A DNA stretch of 64,000 bases. Source: Schizochytrium sp. TIO01. Lineage: Eukaryota > Sar > Bigyra > Thraustochytrida > Thraustochytriidae. Below are positions 13,463 to 24,275 of the stretch, piece after piece. A program made the translations under genes and the position numbers. The stretch lies in contig SMSO01000035.1 of the NCBI GenBank assembly GCA_004764695.1, positions 804,001-868,000 of the forward strand, in the 5' to 3' direction. Below the pieces are notes generated by a model. It had not been told where the DNA came from and did no database searches. It worked only from the letters and a program-made list of their open reading frames with translations. Position 1 is the stretch's first letter; the number at the start of each line of letters is the position of its first letter.

Positions 13463-14581
13463 ATGAGCGAAGGTGCTCCTGGAACTGGCACTGTGGCTCC
13501 TCGCCGTCGCCAGAGCAGCGGCATGCCGGGTCCCAAGGTGCTCGTGCTGTACGTTGGTGGTACCATCGGTATGACGGAAGATGAAAAGGGATCCCTCAAG
13601 CCTTGCCCTGGATACCTGACCAACGAGCTTGCCAACATGCCTGAGATGACCGCCGACGACATGCCCAGTGTTGTGGTCAAGGAGTATGATACTCTCATCG
13701 ATTCGTCGGACATGGACTCCAGTGACTGGTCAAAGATTGTTGAGGATATCGAGGCCGACTACTACAACTACGATGGCTTCGTTGTACTTCAGGGCACCGA
13801 CACCATGGCCTACTCTGCCAGTGCTCTCTCCTTCATGCTTGAAAACCTTGGAAAGCCCGTCGTTCTCACTGGCTCCATGATCCCGCTCATCAAGGGGTAC
13901 AGCGACGCTCGCCGCAATCTTCTCATGGCAATCTTCATCGCCGGCACCTCTTGCATTCCGGAGGTCTGCATCTTCTTCTTTGACAAACTTCTCCGCGGCA
14001 ACCGCAGCAAGAAGCTCGACACCCAATCCCTTGACGCCTTTCAGTCGCCTAACTTTGGAGCACTTGCCAGTGTTGGCGTCGGCATCCAGTACCACGAGAA
14101 CTTTCACCTCGACCCGCCTAAGAAGCCCTTCCGTACTCACAAGGGCATGGACCGCGGTATTGCTGTAATCCGCATGATTCCTGGCTTTGATGACGAAATT
14201 TTCCACGCTCTTAAGGGCCTTAGCTCGCTCAAGGCCATCGTTGTGGAGCTCTACGGTACTGGCAATGCCCCCAGTCGCAAGAAGAGCCTCCTTGACGCCC
14301 TTGAGGCTCTCATTGCTGCTGGTAAGCTTGTTGTCGTCGTCTCGCAGTGCCCTACTGGTCACGTCGACCTTCTTGCTTACGCCGTTGGCCGCCGCCTTGC
14401 AGAATCGGGATGCCTTTCTGGTCATGACATGACTGTTGAGGCTGTGGCTGCCAAACTTAGTTACCTCTTTGGACGGGGCCTTTCCCCTGCCATGGTCCGC
14501 GACCGACTTTCTCTCAGCCTTCGTGGTGAGCTCACGACCTCTTCGGAACGTCGTGCTCCTCACTTGCCCTCTCCTCTTTAA
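13463..14581 (+). CDS. L-asparaginase, type I (AnsA/ASPG-like)
   Basis: A complete 372-residue enzyme predicted to hydrolyse asparagine to aspartate and ammonia. The first active-site loop is YVGGTIGM, with the catalytic Thr at residue 34. The second is QGTDTMAYSASAL, with Thr112 and Asp113, followed by VVLTGSMIPL and YSDARRNLL. This order and the lack of a signal peptide fit the cytosolic type I family found in bacteria and as the N-terminal domain of animal ASPG; no ankyrin repeats follow. About 20 polar residues precede the fold. ATG at 13463 is taken as the start, with Met21 a possible alternative. The end, after SSERRAPHLPSPL, has no known domain. Third positions are C-rich, suggesting good expression. 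Confidence 0.95.
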   Translation: MSEGAPGTGTVAPRRRQSSGMPGPKVLVLYVGGTIGMTEDEKGSLKPCPGYLTNELANMPEMTADDMPSVVVKEYDTLIDSSDMDSSDWSKIVEDIEADYYNYDGFVVLQGTDTMAYSASALSFMLENLGKPVVLTGSMIPLIKGYSDARRNLLMAIFIAGTSCIPEVCIFFFDKLLRGNRSKKLDTQSLDAFQSPNFGALASVGVGIQYHENFHLDPPKKPFRTHKGMDRGIAVIRMIPGFDDEIFHALKGLSSLKAIVVELYGTGNAPSRKKSLLDALEALIAAGKLVVVVSQCPTGHVDLLAYAVGRRLAESGCLSGHDMTVEAVAAKLSYLFGRGLSPAMVRDRLSLSLRGELTTSSERRAPHLPSPL

Positions 14582-15333
14582 GTTAGCTTCTTTTTTTCAG
14601 AGGGAAGTTTTCGCTCGCTTAAGCACGGCTTTCATCTGTGAACCATGCAAACCCTCATACTACGAAGGAACAATCCTACATTCGTGTTCCTACTATACTG
14701 ATCATTGGCTCTGGCTGGAACAACTTCGTGTGCTTTCTAGTGCCTTCCTTCTTATACTTCTCGAGAACATCGAAGAAAGAGTCGCACGAAGTCTGTGCCT
14801 TGCTAGTTGCACATGTTTAGAGCATGGTCAATGTTTTCTCACGATCAGAACTTCCTCTTTAAATTGCATTGAATTACCCTATAATTTCCAAATATGTATT
14901 TGCTTTTCCGAAATATCATCTTTGTTTTTTTTTTTCGCATCTAAATTTGCTTTCATGTTGACAGGGGTCTTTCCTTCAGCAACGTCAAGGCATTAATGGT
15001 GTCGTGAGTACAATGAAGATGTAACTTATGAGATAATCATATCTTGTGTTAGTTTCATTCTATAATTTCTGCAATATTTGAAGATGGCTCTTATAAAACT
15101 ACCGACGTAGACATCGTTTGAGTCATATTTTCCTTGCATAGTGACTGTGATAAGAACTGTGCAAAAGTCCTTCCATATAAATGGATCACTGGGCATGTTT
15201 TAATCGCTGGGTCTTTCTTGGAGCAAGATATATTGTTGTTCTAATTCTCACAAGTTTAATACACGTTTCAGTGAGGATACAGGGAGAAATTAGTCTAACA
15301 GGACTGAAAATACTATGATGTTGTTGCACATAC
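14582..15333. other. Convergent intergenic region, asparaginase to MATE
   Basis: Holds the 3' ends of two convergent genes. A frame crossing the asparaginase stop (14436-14996) is a shadow of that gene plus spacer. Nothing else recognised. Confidence 0.5.
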
Positions 15334-17040
15334 TTATGTGAGCACTGGAGATGGAAAGGGGGTTGTGTCAGCAGAAATGATAGATACAGATGGACGACGG
15401 AACAACGTGACGCCGTCCCCTTCTCCCGTCAGTGGGTCCGACAATGGGTCATGCCCCAACATATTTCGTCGCAAAGCCTCATCGAGCACGACATTCCAAT
15501 CCGTAGTTAACACGTAGAAACATAGCACCAATGTTGTTACGGAATAACCAGCCATGAGTCCTAGCCACAAACCAAGAAGACCCATATCAAAGGTCAAAGC
15601 AAGGACATATGCGAGCGGCACAGCAACAACCCAGGCACCACAGAGGAAAGCAGCAGCCACAATATTAGGTCGACCTTGCGCATCAAGCAATGCCATGCTT
15701 AGATAGAAAAGACTGAGCGCTACAAAACCAAAACTGATGGGTAAAACAATCGTGGCAGCAGCTTGAATGACCCGCTCGTCATTGCTGAAAATAGCTCCGA
15801 CTTTATAACGGAGCACGAGTAAACAAACGCAGCTAATCACAGAAACGATAATACAAACAACAAACGCAATCTTAGCTACCAGCTTGGCGTGCATGGCATC
15901 TTGCGCACCAATGTACATACCACATCGAACAGAGGTCGCCTTCATTACACCCCATTGAAAGGCTAAAATGCTAAGGAAAAAACTGAGCAGACCATTGTGC
16001 GTACCAACAATCCAAGACCCGTCTGGCTGCTTATTTGCGTATTCGATCGCAAAAGAAGAAATGGTTTGGATTTGTAGATCTTCCAGCAATGTTGCTACTG
16101 TCAGCGGCAGCCCCTGTTTAAGAAATTCTTTCAGGCGCGGAAGAGAGATGGAGTGTTTGTCCCAGCCTGGCCAGCATCGAGCCATATCACTTCGCCAATA
16201 AAACACATAAACAAAATAAACGATAAAGATAAAGATATTGGTGCTTGCTGTAGCGATGGGACTTCCAATAAAACCCAGGCCAGCCCAACTGCCCGCCCCA
16301 TAAATGAAAAACTGATTAAGGCCCACGTTAAGTACGAACGAGACGACTGCAATCAACACTAGTGGGAGAATCACTCCCTGCGCCAGACAAAATTGCCTGA
16401 TTGCCCCAGCAAAAAGCTGTGGGTATAATCTAAGAATAGAATACCTTGAGAATTCTTCCACAAGACGCTTCACCTCCAAATCTAGTGAGAAAATTCCATG
16501 CAATATATCTGCAGCGTACCACCAGAGCACGGCTACGGGAATGCCCAGCACTGTGCACACTACCAGTGCCAGTTGAAGCCATCGTCCTACAAGTGTATAT
16601 TTCCCTGCACCAAATGCTTGGGAGCACAGTACAGTTAGTACTTGCAGAAATCCTCGTAGAAAGATGGCCATTGTGACGTCGAACAGGATCCCAGCTTCTG
16701 AACTGGCTGCAAGATACTTGCTGGACTGTTCTGCTGAGCCATAGTGGCCGAGGAAACTCATGTCAATCAGATTAAAACTTGTCGAGGCAAAGAATAGAAT
16801 CATAGTTGGCCATGTGATGGCCCACCATGCTTTGAATTCAGCTTGCTGCTCAGGAGACTGCCAATCTAGCTTCAAATCGCCCATAAGGCGGTTCTCCTGA
16901 GCTCCACCCATAGGTAGCGAGTCATATGGTACATCATCGTCCTCGCCAAGGCCTCCTTCTTCACTTGTTACTGTGCTTGGATCCACGCGACGATAATCGT
17001 ACTCGTACGCATCATCCGAAGTTGAGCTGGAGCGCAACAT
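15334..17040 (-). CDS. MATE family multidrug/toxin extrusion transporter
   Basis: A 568-residue membrane protein with about 12 hydrophobic segments between residues 70 and 530 and a hydrophilic acidic N-terminus of about 65 residues. The opening AWWAITWPTMILFFASTSFNLIDMSFLGHYG is typical of the first MATE helix and loop. ASSEAGILFDVTMAIFLRGF, the SQAFGAGK loop (about residue 150) and the second-half segment with QGRPNIVAAA are family hallmarks. Such carriers exchange organic cations or metabolites for H+ or Na+ across the plasma or vacuolar membrane; the substrate cannot be told from sequence. Single exon, starting at ATG 17040-17038. Length is in the usual eukaryotic range (450-600). Confidence 0.93.
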   Translation of the reverse strand: MLRSSSTSDDAYEYDYRRVDPSTVTSEEGGLGEDDDVPYDSLPMGGAQENRLMGDLKLDWQSPEQQAEFKAWWAITWPTMILFFASTSFNLIDMSFLGHYGSAEQSSKYLAASSEAGILFDVTMAIFLRGFLQVLTVLCSQAFGAGKYTLVGRWLQLALVVCTVLGIPVAVLWWYAADILHGIFSLDLEVKRLVEEFSRYSILRLYPQLFAGAIRQFCLAQGVILPLVLIAVVSFVLNVGLNQFFIYGAGSWAGLGFIGSPIATASTNIFIFIVYFVYVFYWRSDMARCWPGWDKHSISLPRLKEFLKQGLPLTVATLLEDLQIQTISSFAIEYANKQPDGSWIVGTHNGLLSFFLSILAFQWGVMKATSVRCGMYIGAQDAMHAKLVAKIAFVVCIIVSVISCVCLLVLRYKVGAIFSNDERVIQAAATIVLPISFGFVALSLFYLSMALLDAQGRPNIVAAAFLCGAWVVAVPLAYVLALTFDMGLLGLWLGLMAGYSVTTLVLCFYVLTTDWNVVLDEALRRNMLGHDPLSDPLTGEGDGVTLFRRPSVSIISADTTPFPSPVLT

Positions 17041-20000
17041 TTAGGATTAGATGTACACTCTATCTAATTCAATATGAGGCAGCCCAGTTCAACCTCGAAA
17101 AATTCGAAAGATCGAGGAATTGAACAAATCCTATGCTTGACTGTTCTGGCTCCAAGGTAAATTTGACCAAACCTTTCGAAATCCGTCCTGATTCACGATA
17201 ACCTTGCACAAGCCTAAACAAAGCACAGGACGGTATGGGAGGAACGATCAAGATATTTACCTCAGGCGAATCTAAAGGGAAAGTCGTCCAGGGAGTACCC
17301 TACCAAACCTGAGTGAAAGAACCAGCACGCCCTCCCAAGACTGCCACGATCAGGGCCCGCGCTCCGAGTGCCCAATTTGCTTTGTCGCAGTTAATGCTCG
17401 TCAGCAGGACGGCACTCAAGGATCCTCAATATCCCAGGCTGCCTAATGATTTTTTTAAAAATAATTAAATATCATACTAAAGGGGAACTGTATGTATTTG
17501 GGCTGATATTTACATCTCTTCATAACTTGGTTATTGAGTATTCATTGCTCACTGAGTGAGTTAAAACCACATTTCCATTCGATACTTGGTTGCAACCTAT
17601 AGAGAACTATTCTGCGAAGTTAAACGGCAGCCGCCAGAGTCCATTTTGGGGGGGCAGAAAGTAACCAAGGGACCCTCTAAGTTACATGCTGAGTGACTTC
17701 AAGATCAGATGGTCGTGGACTTTATTTAGAATGTACTAAAACGTCGAGTTTGCTGCGAGGCAGATATGAATATGTAGGCTTATGATACTTTAAATGTTTC
17801 CGCACAGGTCAAAATTCATTAGCAAGGAATGACTTCCCCTAGTATGCTGAAGAAACAAATGTTCACAGTAATTTAAGCAAATTAATGGCTTTTGTTTGCT
17901 TTGCTCTACTTTATTATAGGCTTTCAAACCTGAATTTATGTTTGCTGCTTAGGAGTTAAAATTGAATTATTGATCCATTCGTTTGATTTTGGATTAAATT
18001 CATGGCTTTGATTTTTTTGTGAAACATGGAAGAACGCAGGCACGAGAAGAGTAAGAGTTTCTTGCAAATCACTATCAGTTTAGGTTTTGCTTGGCTACAC
18101 TCTATAGAATAATTTCTGCACATGTTAAAACCATTCTCCTTTGATGTTGGCGTCGGCATATATACGTATGATATCAAATGCGTCTTCCCATCTTTAGGCA
18201 TGAAAAAGATTCCCATCGACCTTCTCCACAACTTATTGCATTGACCTTGAATTATTAATCTTAGCAGGCGTAAGTTGATTAGCTTACCATGGTAGAAAAT
18301 GACTTGAGCACCTGAGCAGCAATGTAATGACTTGCCTCGCTTGTCAAAAGACTAAACGAGCGGCGCATAGCTCATTGTCTGGACAAATTAGTAAAACATC
18401 ATACTTGATGTGCAAATCAACGAACTTCTCTTAGCAAGCGATAGGGTAGCAGCGCCTGCTTTGCAAATCCGCATATAAAGCATTAGACCCAGAGGTGTCA
18501 AGCATGTCTACAGCATACGAGCCTGCTGTGCCGCGCAGCACATGTTTTTTTGTGCACTGGCAATAATGACAGATAAAGTCGTGATATACGTCCAAGCGCT
18601 TGTTCTCCTATATAACATTGAGCACGGATCCGTGCATCAGATAATCATAACTACTACTAGAATACTGGATTCAGAAAACCGACACAAGTGAAGGTTCGGG
18701 TAGAGAGAGCCAATGTAGTTTTTCCTTAATCCAGCTTCTGATTACCTTGGTTGAAAGCATTTCCTTCCTGTCCACTGAAAACGAAGTCAACTTCGAGAAC
18801 AGATTGAAGGGGAATATACGAGTGGCACTTTCCCCAACACGTCGCTCTTCTAGTTGGATAGCTATTTCGCTTAATCTTTTTCGACATGGTAAACATGAGC
18901 TCTAATATGCTTCCTTCATGTGCTAAATTTTTGTATTCGACACGGCTTTACAAATTCTTGTCAAACCCATAGCCTTACATGCTGCAAGTTAAAAGACAAA
19001 TTCTCCAAAGCACAAACGTATATTATCGACCAGTGCCTAGATCCTCTTCGACATACTCGGCCGGTCTATTTTCAGGCATTGTTGATTGGGCAAGACAATA
19101 CTGTCTACTAACTCCTCACAGCTGAATGTTGATATCCGTATTCAGCGTCAACGATTATAAAACAAGAGGATCTTTCCTATGAAATACTTTGTGAGTCCGG
19201 CCTCGCATTAATTCTGTATAGGTGAATGTAATGTTATGGCGAAATGAAAAAGTCTGTCGCCGCCTTGAGCATCCTTTGCTATTGTGTCATTAAGTGCTTC
19301 GAATTACTAGCTAGCGACTACGGCTTCCTCAGCCAACACTATTGAGAGGTCCTAAAAGTAAGTACGTAGTGAGTTGAGGCAGAAATATGGACCTTGCATC
19401 CGTTCGTACGACCGAGGGTCCTGAATTTATCGCGGACGACGTGCTACGCTTTCCTGGAACGCTGATGCTTCATTCCGCCATCATGCAGAGCGGCCTGCAC
19501 AGCGCTTCCACGGTTCGCATTTTCTACCGAGCAATTGAGGTTTTTCCGAGCTAATTCTCGCACAATCTGATGTTGCAACGATGGTCTCTTTTTTCGCTTT
19601 TGCCCTCGGCGTGCTGCTGATGCAATCATTTCCTCGGAGCCCAGAGCTCAAGTTCTTTGGAACTTTTTATAAAGTTTATTTGTTTATGGAAAAGGAAGAA
19701 AGGTCGATGGTCTTATCAGCGTAGTAGCTGTACTACATGATCTTGAAGAACTTGAATTCATGCTCCTGGCCTGAGAATACGAGTGTTCGCTGCTGATCAA
19801 GTTGATTCCCACGCGTCTCTTTTGCCAAACTAGCTTCCTTCTCCCATCCTTCTTCATCCCAGACACCATCAATCTGCCATTCAAGGCAGTTATTCTTTTT
19901 TATTTTATGAAAAGCTCAATCTTAGGTGGTAGGTATTGATTGTCTTGAGGTCTCTCTACAAAATCGCCGTTGTGCATACCGCGATGCGCAATCACTTAGC

Positions 20001-21354
20001 GCAACTTGAAGTGCCCTTGTGTCAAGGAAGGTCCTGCGACACCACTATCGATATTTTAAGGTATATATGAGGTTTTACATTATCTTGTTTGTAAACAAGG
20101 CCATTAGTTGATTCGACCTCGGTCATACGTTTAGAATGCCAGGTTCAAAAGCTTCTGCCTCATGAGAGCTTGCTTTCTTACATTTTATTCTGCCGACTTT
20201 ATCATAATTCTGCACAGAAGATGAAAATCTCGTCATGCTCGATGGCTTTCGAGAGGTGCACAATCACCATCCCAGACAAATCACGCACAGTACTCGTGGG
20301 CCAGAGAACGACGAAGGTTTGGCAAACCTGCCGCTATTTACCCGTGCCTCGAAGCTGGTTCTTAGCGCTGGGAAGACGGCGGTCTTCAAGTGAGTTCGAA
20401 GAAAGGACTAGCAGTGCTCAAAGTAGTAGATAGACAAAAAGGTAGGTAGGTGCTTAGCTGATAGGAAGCAGGCCCGAACGGAAGCTGAGTGACAGAGTTA
20501 GCGTTTAAGGTAGAAGGGCCATAGCGGTCTCACGATGATCACAAAGTGCAATCTGCCAAGGGAGCTGAGGCAGATGCAGCCCGTCATTGAGAGCGAGCTG
20601 AAGGACTGCAGAAGAGTATGCGACGACAAGTAAAGTTGAAGACGCATTTATTTCGAGACGTTAGAGCAAAAAACGGTGGCCCGTGCGTTTATTTGGGAGA
20701 CGGCGGTGATGGCAGCAGCGAGCTCCACCTTGTACGGTACCTACAAACTTGTAGAGGGGCTTACGGGGCAACCATCATATGATATCAGCCAAGTTTCACA
20801 CCAATTGTGCTCGAGTCGCCCCCGGAAGCTAACTTCTCTTACCGCAGTGTAGATGACATTCTTTCTTATTGTGATAACGTGCCATAGGCTTCGTGCTACT
20901 AGGGTAAGCAGGTGAGTCTTGAGACCTTCAAGTTGCTGCTTCTTTCATAGTTAACAGTTTCTGAATGAAGATTACACAGACCAGGGCAAAACAATGAAGA
21001 TTACTCTGAATAACGAGATGGATAGGACTCTGAGATAGAATAAACCTAGAGTAAACTCTACACGGGTATGTCCTCACCTCTGCCTCGCGTAATTAGTTAC
21101 CTCAAGCAAACACGAAATTTGATCAAGGAAAAAGCCGAGGCGTTCCGAGGTGATCGCGAGTGAATCGTCTGGTTTGTAGTTAATCGTGTAAAATTTTGTG
21201 CAGATGTACATATCTCGATTATCTTTCAGTGTATAAAACAGTCAGCCTCTTGAAAGGCTTCAAGACCTGAATCAGAAACTTCTTGACGGGTATAAAGCAA
21301 AAGTAAACCCGTAATTAATTGCACAGCCAAGATTTCAAACCAAGCGACTTTACC
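17041..21354. other. Large intergenic region, MATE to first YdcZ gene
   Basis: About 4.3 kb without a supported gene. Short frames (17956-18231, 18920-19111, 19684-19884, 20170-20433) are AT-rich or overlap each other and show no motif. No tRNA-like cloverleaf or long repeat was recognised. The final few hundred bases should hold the promoter of the first YdcZ paralogue. Confidence 0.5.
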
Positions 21355-22572
21355 ATGGGCAAAGCTTTCAAGATTGCAACTGCTCTTATGGCAATGTGCG
21401 CTGGTGCTAGTCTTGCTCTGCAAAGTGCACTCAATGGAGCATTGCTAGTTCCACTAAACAATGGTCTCATGTCATCTTTTTTCTCCTTCATGGGGGGGAC
21501 TACATCTCTAGCGCTTATTGCACCTTTTACACTCGGGCAAAAACCTCGAGACAAAGGAGCTAATCCCAAGCCAGTGCGCTGGTGGATGTGGCTAACAGGA
21601 GGCTCAATCTCTGTCTTTTATGTGACAGCTGGAACATTTCTGGGACCTAAACTAGGTTATGGCCTCTTTTATGCAGCTGTTATAGCTGGGCAGCTTAGTT
21701 CAGGTCTCATTGTGGACCACTTTGCATTTATGGACCTTCCGAAGAAGCCTGCTACGATTTGGCGCATTATTGCTACATTAGTGGTGCTTGCTGGTGCAAT
21801 CATGGCAATTGCCGACAAGCTTGACGTGGATGGCCAGAGTGTAGGCAAGGTTGTGGGCTATGTTATCGTTGCCTTTGTAGGAGGGGCTTTGCTTACGATT
21901 CAGGCCCCGGTCAACAGTGCTTTGACCATTCGCATTGGTACACTGCCCCACCGTACGGCACTTTTATCGTTTAGTGTAGCGCTTGGTTTTATTGCTATCA
22001 TTTGGGCAGTATCAATACCCATAATTGGCGGAGGATTGACTAAAGTCCACATGGACCAGACTGAATGGTGGATGTTTTTTGGTGGGCCTTTAGGCGCATT
22101 CTATGTTGAAGCATCCGTGCAACTAGCACCCGTCCTAGGCGTTGCCTGGTTTTTCGTCGCAGTCATAGCTGGTCAGTTATTGATGTCGCTCTTTGTAGAC
22201 TCCTTTGGCATTGCTAACTCTACAGTCGTCGCCCCCTCTGCATTGCGAATTGCTGGAGTTGTGCTGGTCTTTGTTGGTGCTGCATGTTTCCGACTTCTTC
22301 CTCTTGGAAGGAAAACGCGAAGACTACTGCGCAGAAAGTTGCGACTTGAGACTCTTGAGGACTCTCCGCAGGGTTCATCTGAAGACGGAGATCCCACAGA
22401 GACAGCTGATATCGAGTCGCTTAGCAATGGTGAAGAGGAGTATACAAATGACATTGTGAAGGCCAAATGCACAGATATTGAGGATCCTGCTGAGGTGTCC
22501 GAAATCAAAGAAAACATTGTAGAAGTTGTAGAAAATCCGCAAACAATAACGCACCAACTCGCTAATGTGTAA
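21355..22572 (+). CDS. YdcZ/DUF606-type membrane transporter, paralogue 1
   Basis: About 405 residues with roughly ten hydrophobic helices. It is built of two tandem YdcZ (DUF606) units: the first carries ALQSALNGAL and a GLMSSFFSFMGG segment, the second IQAPVNSAL with HRTALLSFSVALGF. Both show the Q-x3-N-x2-L pattern followed by the helix with SF of this drug/metabolite-transporter subfamily. The C-terminal about 95 residues are polar, acidic and probably cytosolic. An in-frame ATG 36 bases upstream (21319) would add 12 residues. I prefer 21355 because MGKAFKIATALMAMC aligns with the starts of the two downstream paralogues. Substrate unknown; bacterial members are only annotated as putative exporters. 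First of three genes in the same orientation, suggesting local duplication. Confidence 0.87.
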   Translation: MGKAFKIATALMAMCAGASLALQSALNGALLVPLNNGLMSSFFSFMGGTTSLALIAPFTLGQKPRDKGANPKPVRWWMWLTGGSISVFYVTAGTFLGPKLGYGLFYAAVIAGQLSSGLIVDHFAFMDLPKKPATIWRIIATLVVLAGAIMAIADKLDVDGQSVGKVVGYVIVAFVGGALLTIQAPVNSALTIRIGTLPHRTALLSFSVALGFIAIIWAVSIPIIGGGLTKVHMDQTEWWMFFGGPLGAFYVEASVQLAPVLGVAWFFVAVIAGQLLMSLFVDSFGIANSTVVAPSALRIAGVVLVFVGAACFRLLPLGRKTRRLLRRKLRLETLEDSPQGSSEDGDPTETADIESLSNGEEEYTNDIVKAKCTDIEDPAEVSEIKENIVEVVENPQTITHQLANV

Positions 22573-22686
22573 AGTATTTGTAGTTTATTTTGGTCTATGA
22601 AAAATTTAGTTTATAACGTCATTGAAGAGAGCCATCAATCCATAATGCACCAACTTGCTAATGCGTAAAGTGCTTTTAGTTTATTT
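22551..22686 (+). repeat. Direct repeat of the YdcZ-1 tail and 3' UTR
   Basis: The last codons, stop and first 3' UTR bases of paralogue 1 (22551-22590, starting GCACCAACTC) recur at 22647-22686, starting GCACCAACTT. About 35 of 40 bases match and the period is 96. The second copy is out of any useful frame. Confidence 0.75.
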
Positions 22687-24275
22687 ACCTGTGGTTTACA
22701 CGAGTTTGGGAAGTCCTCTGCACTAAAAAATGCAAATCAAGGCTAGTGATTAAATAATTTGTATTAAAATAAATGTTTACTGAGATTGGCACGCCAACTA
22801 TGATGTTTTAGGAATTTCGAAACAACGCACTATGAAGAGAAATTTAAGGGTCTCCAGGTTCACTTCAGACATAAGGCGTTTTGAGAGGAACAGCGGCCTT
22901 CTTTCTATCTGTCGTCTTTAGGGCCTGCGCCTGTCAAGAAAAGGAAACTGGGAGTAGATTTGGTTAGAAATATAATCCATTTCAAGCTCATCGGAGTCTG
23001 AAACGATGCTGATACGGTTTACCAGTCTTTTTCACTGCTGCTCTACGAACAAAGCTTTCCCTAACCATCTATTTATTTGCAGTGTGTGTATAGGAATTAA
23101 TTTAATTTGGCAGAGGTTTGGCTGCCTTGACCAGTGTGATTTTTATGTTGTTATGCATATTTGCTCAATTGTAACAGCTAGGGAAGAGAGTGAGGTGTCT
23201 GTCTCCATATCAAACAAATGGGCCCGGAACTTTGAAAACATGAACAACCCGAACTCAGTTGTTCCTCTTCCACCCTTTTTATTGTTATTATTTATTTTTT
23301 AATATAACCACATACTATAGACTAGTAGGTGCGGAAATACGTCAGGTCCAGGGGCTTGATTCTCATCAAGCATCGCAGACCCTGCATTATTTTGTCCTCT
23401 TCAGGGACGAACTCAACGTCAATGCATCTGGAAAATATGCCTCGAGCAATAAAATTGCAGAAATGGCTCGCCATGAAGACTAAAGGATGCTCACCCACCC
23501 ACCCACTTACAACTAGGGTCTCCTTCGAAATAGATTCTTTGCTTCGTTTTCATTCATTTTTTACATTTAATTTATTTCTAATTAAAAAAGCAAAAGCAAA
23601 AGGAAAAGGAAAAAAGAAAAAAAACTCCAAGTCCATAAAACCTTCTTATTCTTGCAACTAGCTAGGTATTTAGTTACTACATTTAATTGTTTCAAAAACT
23701 AAAAAAATGAATAAAAATTCAAAGTTTATTAACTTTTTAACATTCTAAATTAAAATTGAGAAAGGATCATGTAATTATGGAATTATGCATAGGCAGACTA
23801 TCACATGATAACCTAAGGCTATTATGTTAGGGCGAGCTTGGGCACCACATCGGTGGATGGTCATTCCGCCAGAGCAGAGCGTGATCGAAGCCCGTCACCT
23901 CGAGGAAGAGGCGGGTGCAGAGGTTGTTAGGAGGGTCGACGTCCCTAACGACCCTGGTGTCCAGCTCGCCGCTGCTGCCTACAGCGTGGAAGTCTGTCTG
24001 GGTGGAGGTACTACACCGCAGCAAAACAAGAACTTAGACAACAGACACTGTACCACGCAGAGGGTGGTCCCGCTGCTTCAGGTGGGCAGTGCTTTGCTGG
24101 GCAGTGCTTTGCTGGGCAGTGCTTTGCTTTCCATTGGGCTGGAAACAAGCTGCCAAGAGGCAAGGCGAAGAAAGGACCTGAAGGGATGCAAGTTTGCTGC
24201 CTTGAGGGACTGTAAGGTGCGCACAGATTTGCTTGGAGAAGAGGTCTCCAAGGAGGTCTTGCTACAAAATAAAAG
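22573..24275. other. Spacer between YdcZ paralogues 1 and 2
   Basis: Mostly AT-rich to 23820, then a more GC-rich block (23824-24275) directly upstream of paralogue 2. The block is open in several frames; a 151-codon plus frame runs into the paralogue's start, but no motif is recognisable and it partly consists of a 15-bp tandem repeat. It may be promoter or leader. Confidence 0.45.
24083..24127. repeat. Three exact copies of a 15-bp unit
   Basis: TGGGCAGTGCTTTGC is repeated three times head to tail, about 150 bases before the start of paralogue 2. Confidence 0.95.

Noticed and set aside
13730-14563. 277-codon minus frame opposite asparaginase
   Set aside because: Shadow of the C-rich third positions of the plus-strand gene; likewise the long plus frames opposite the dehydrogenase, the YeiH gene and eS4.
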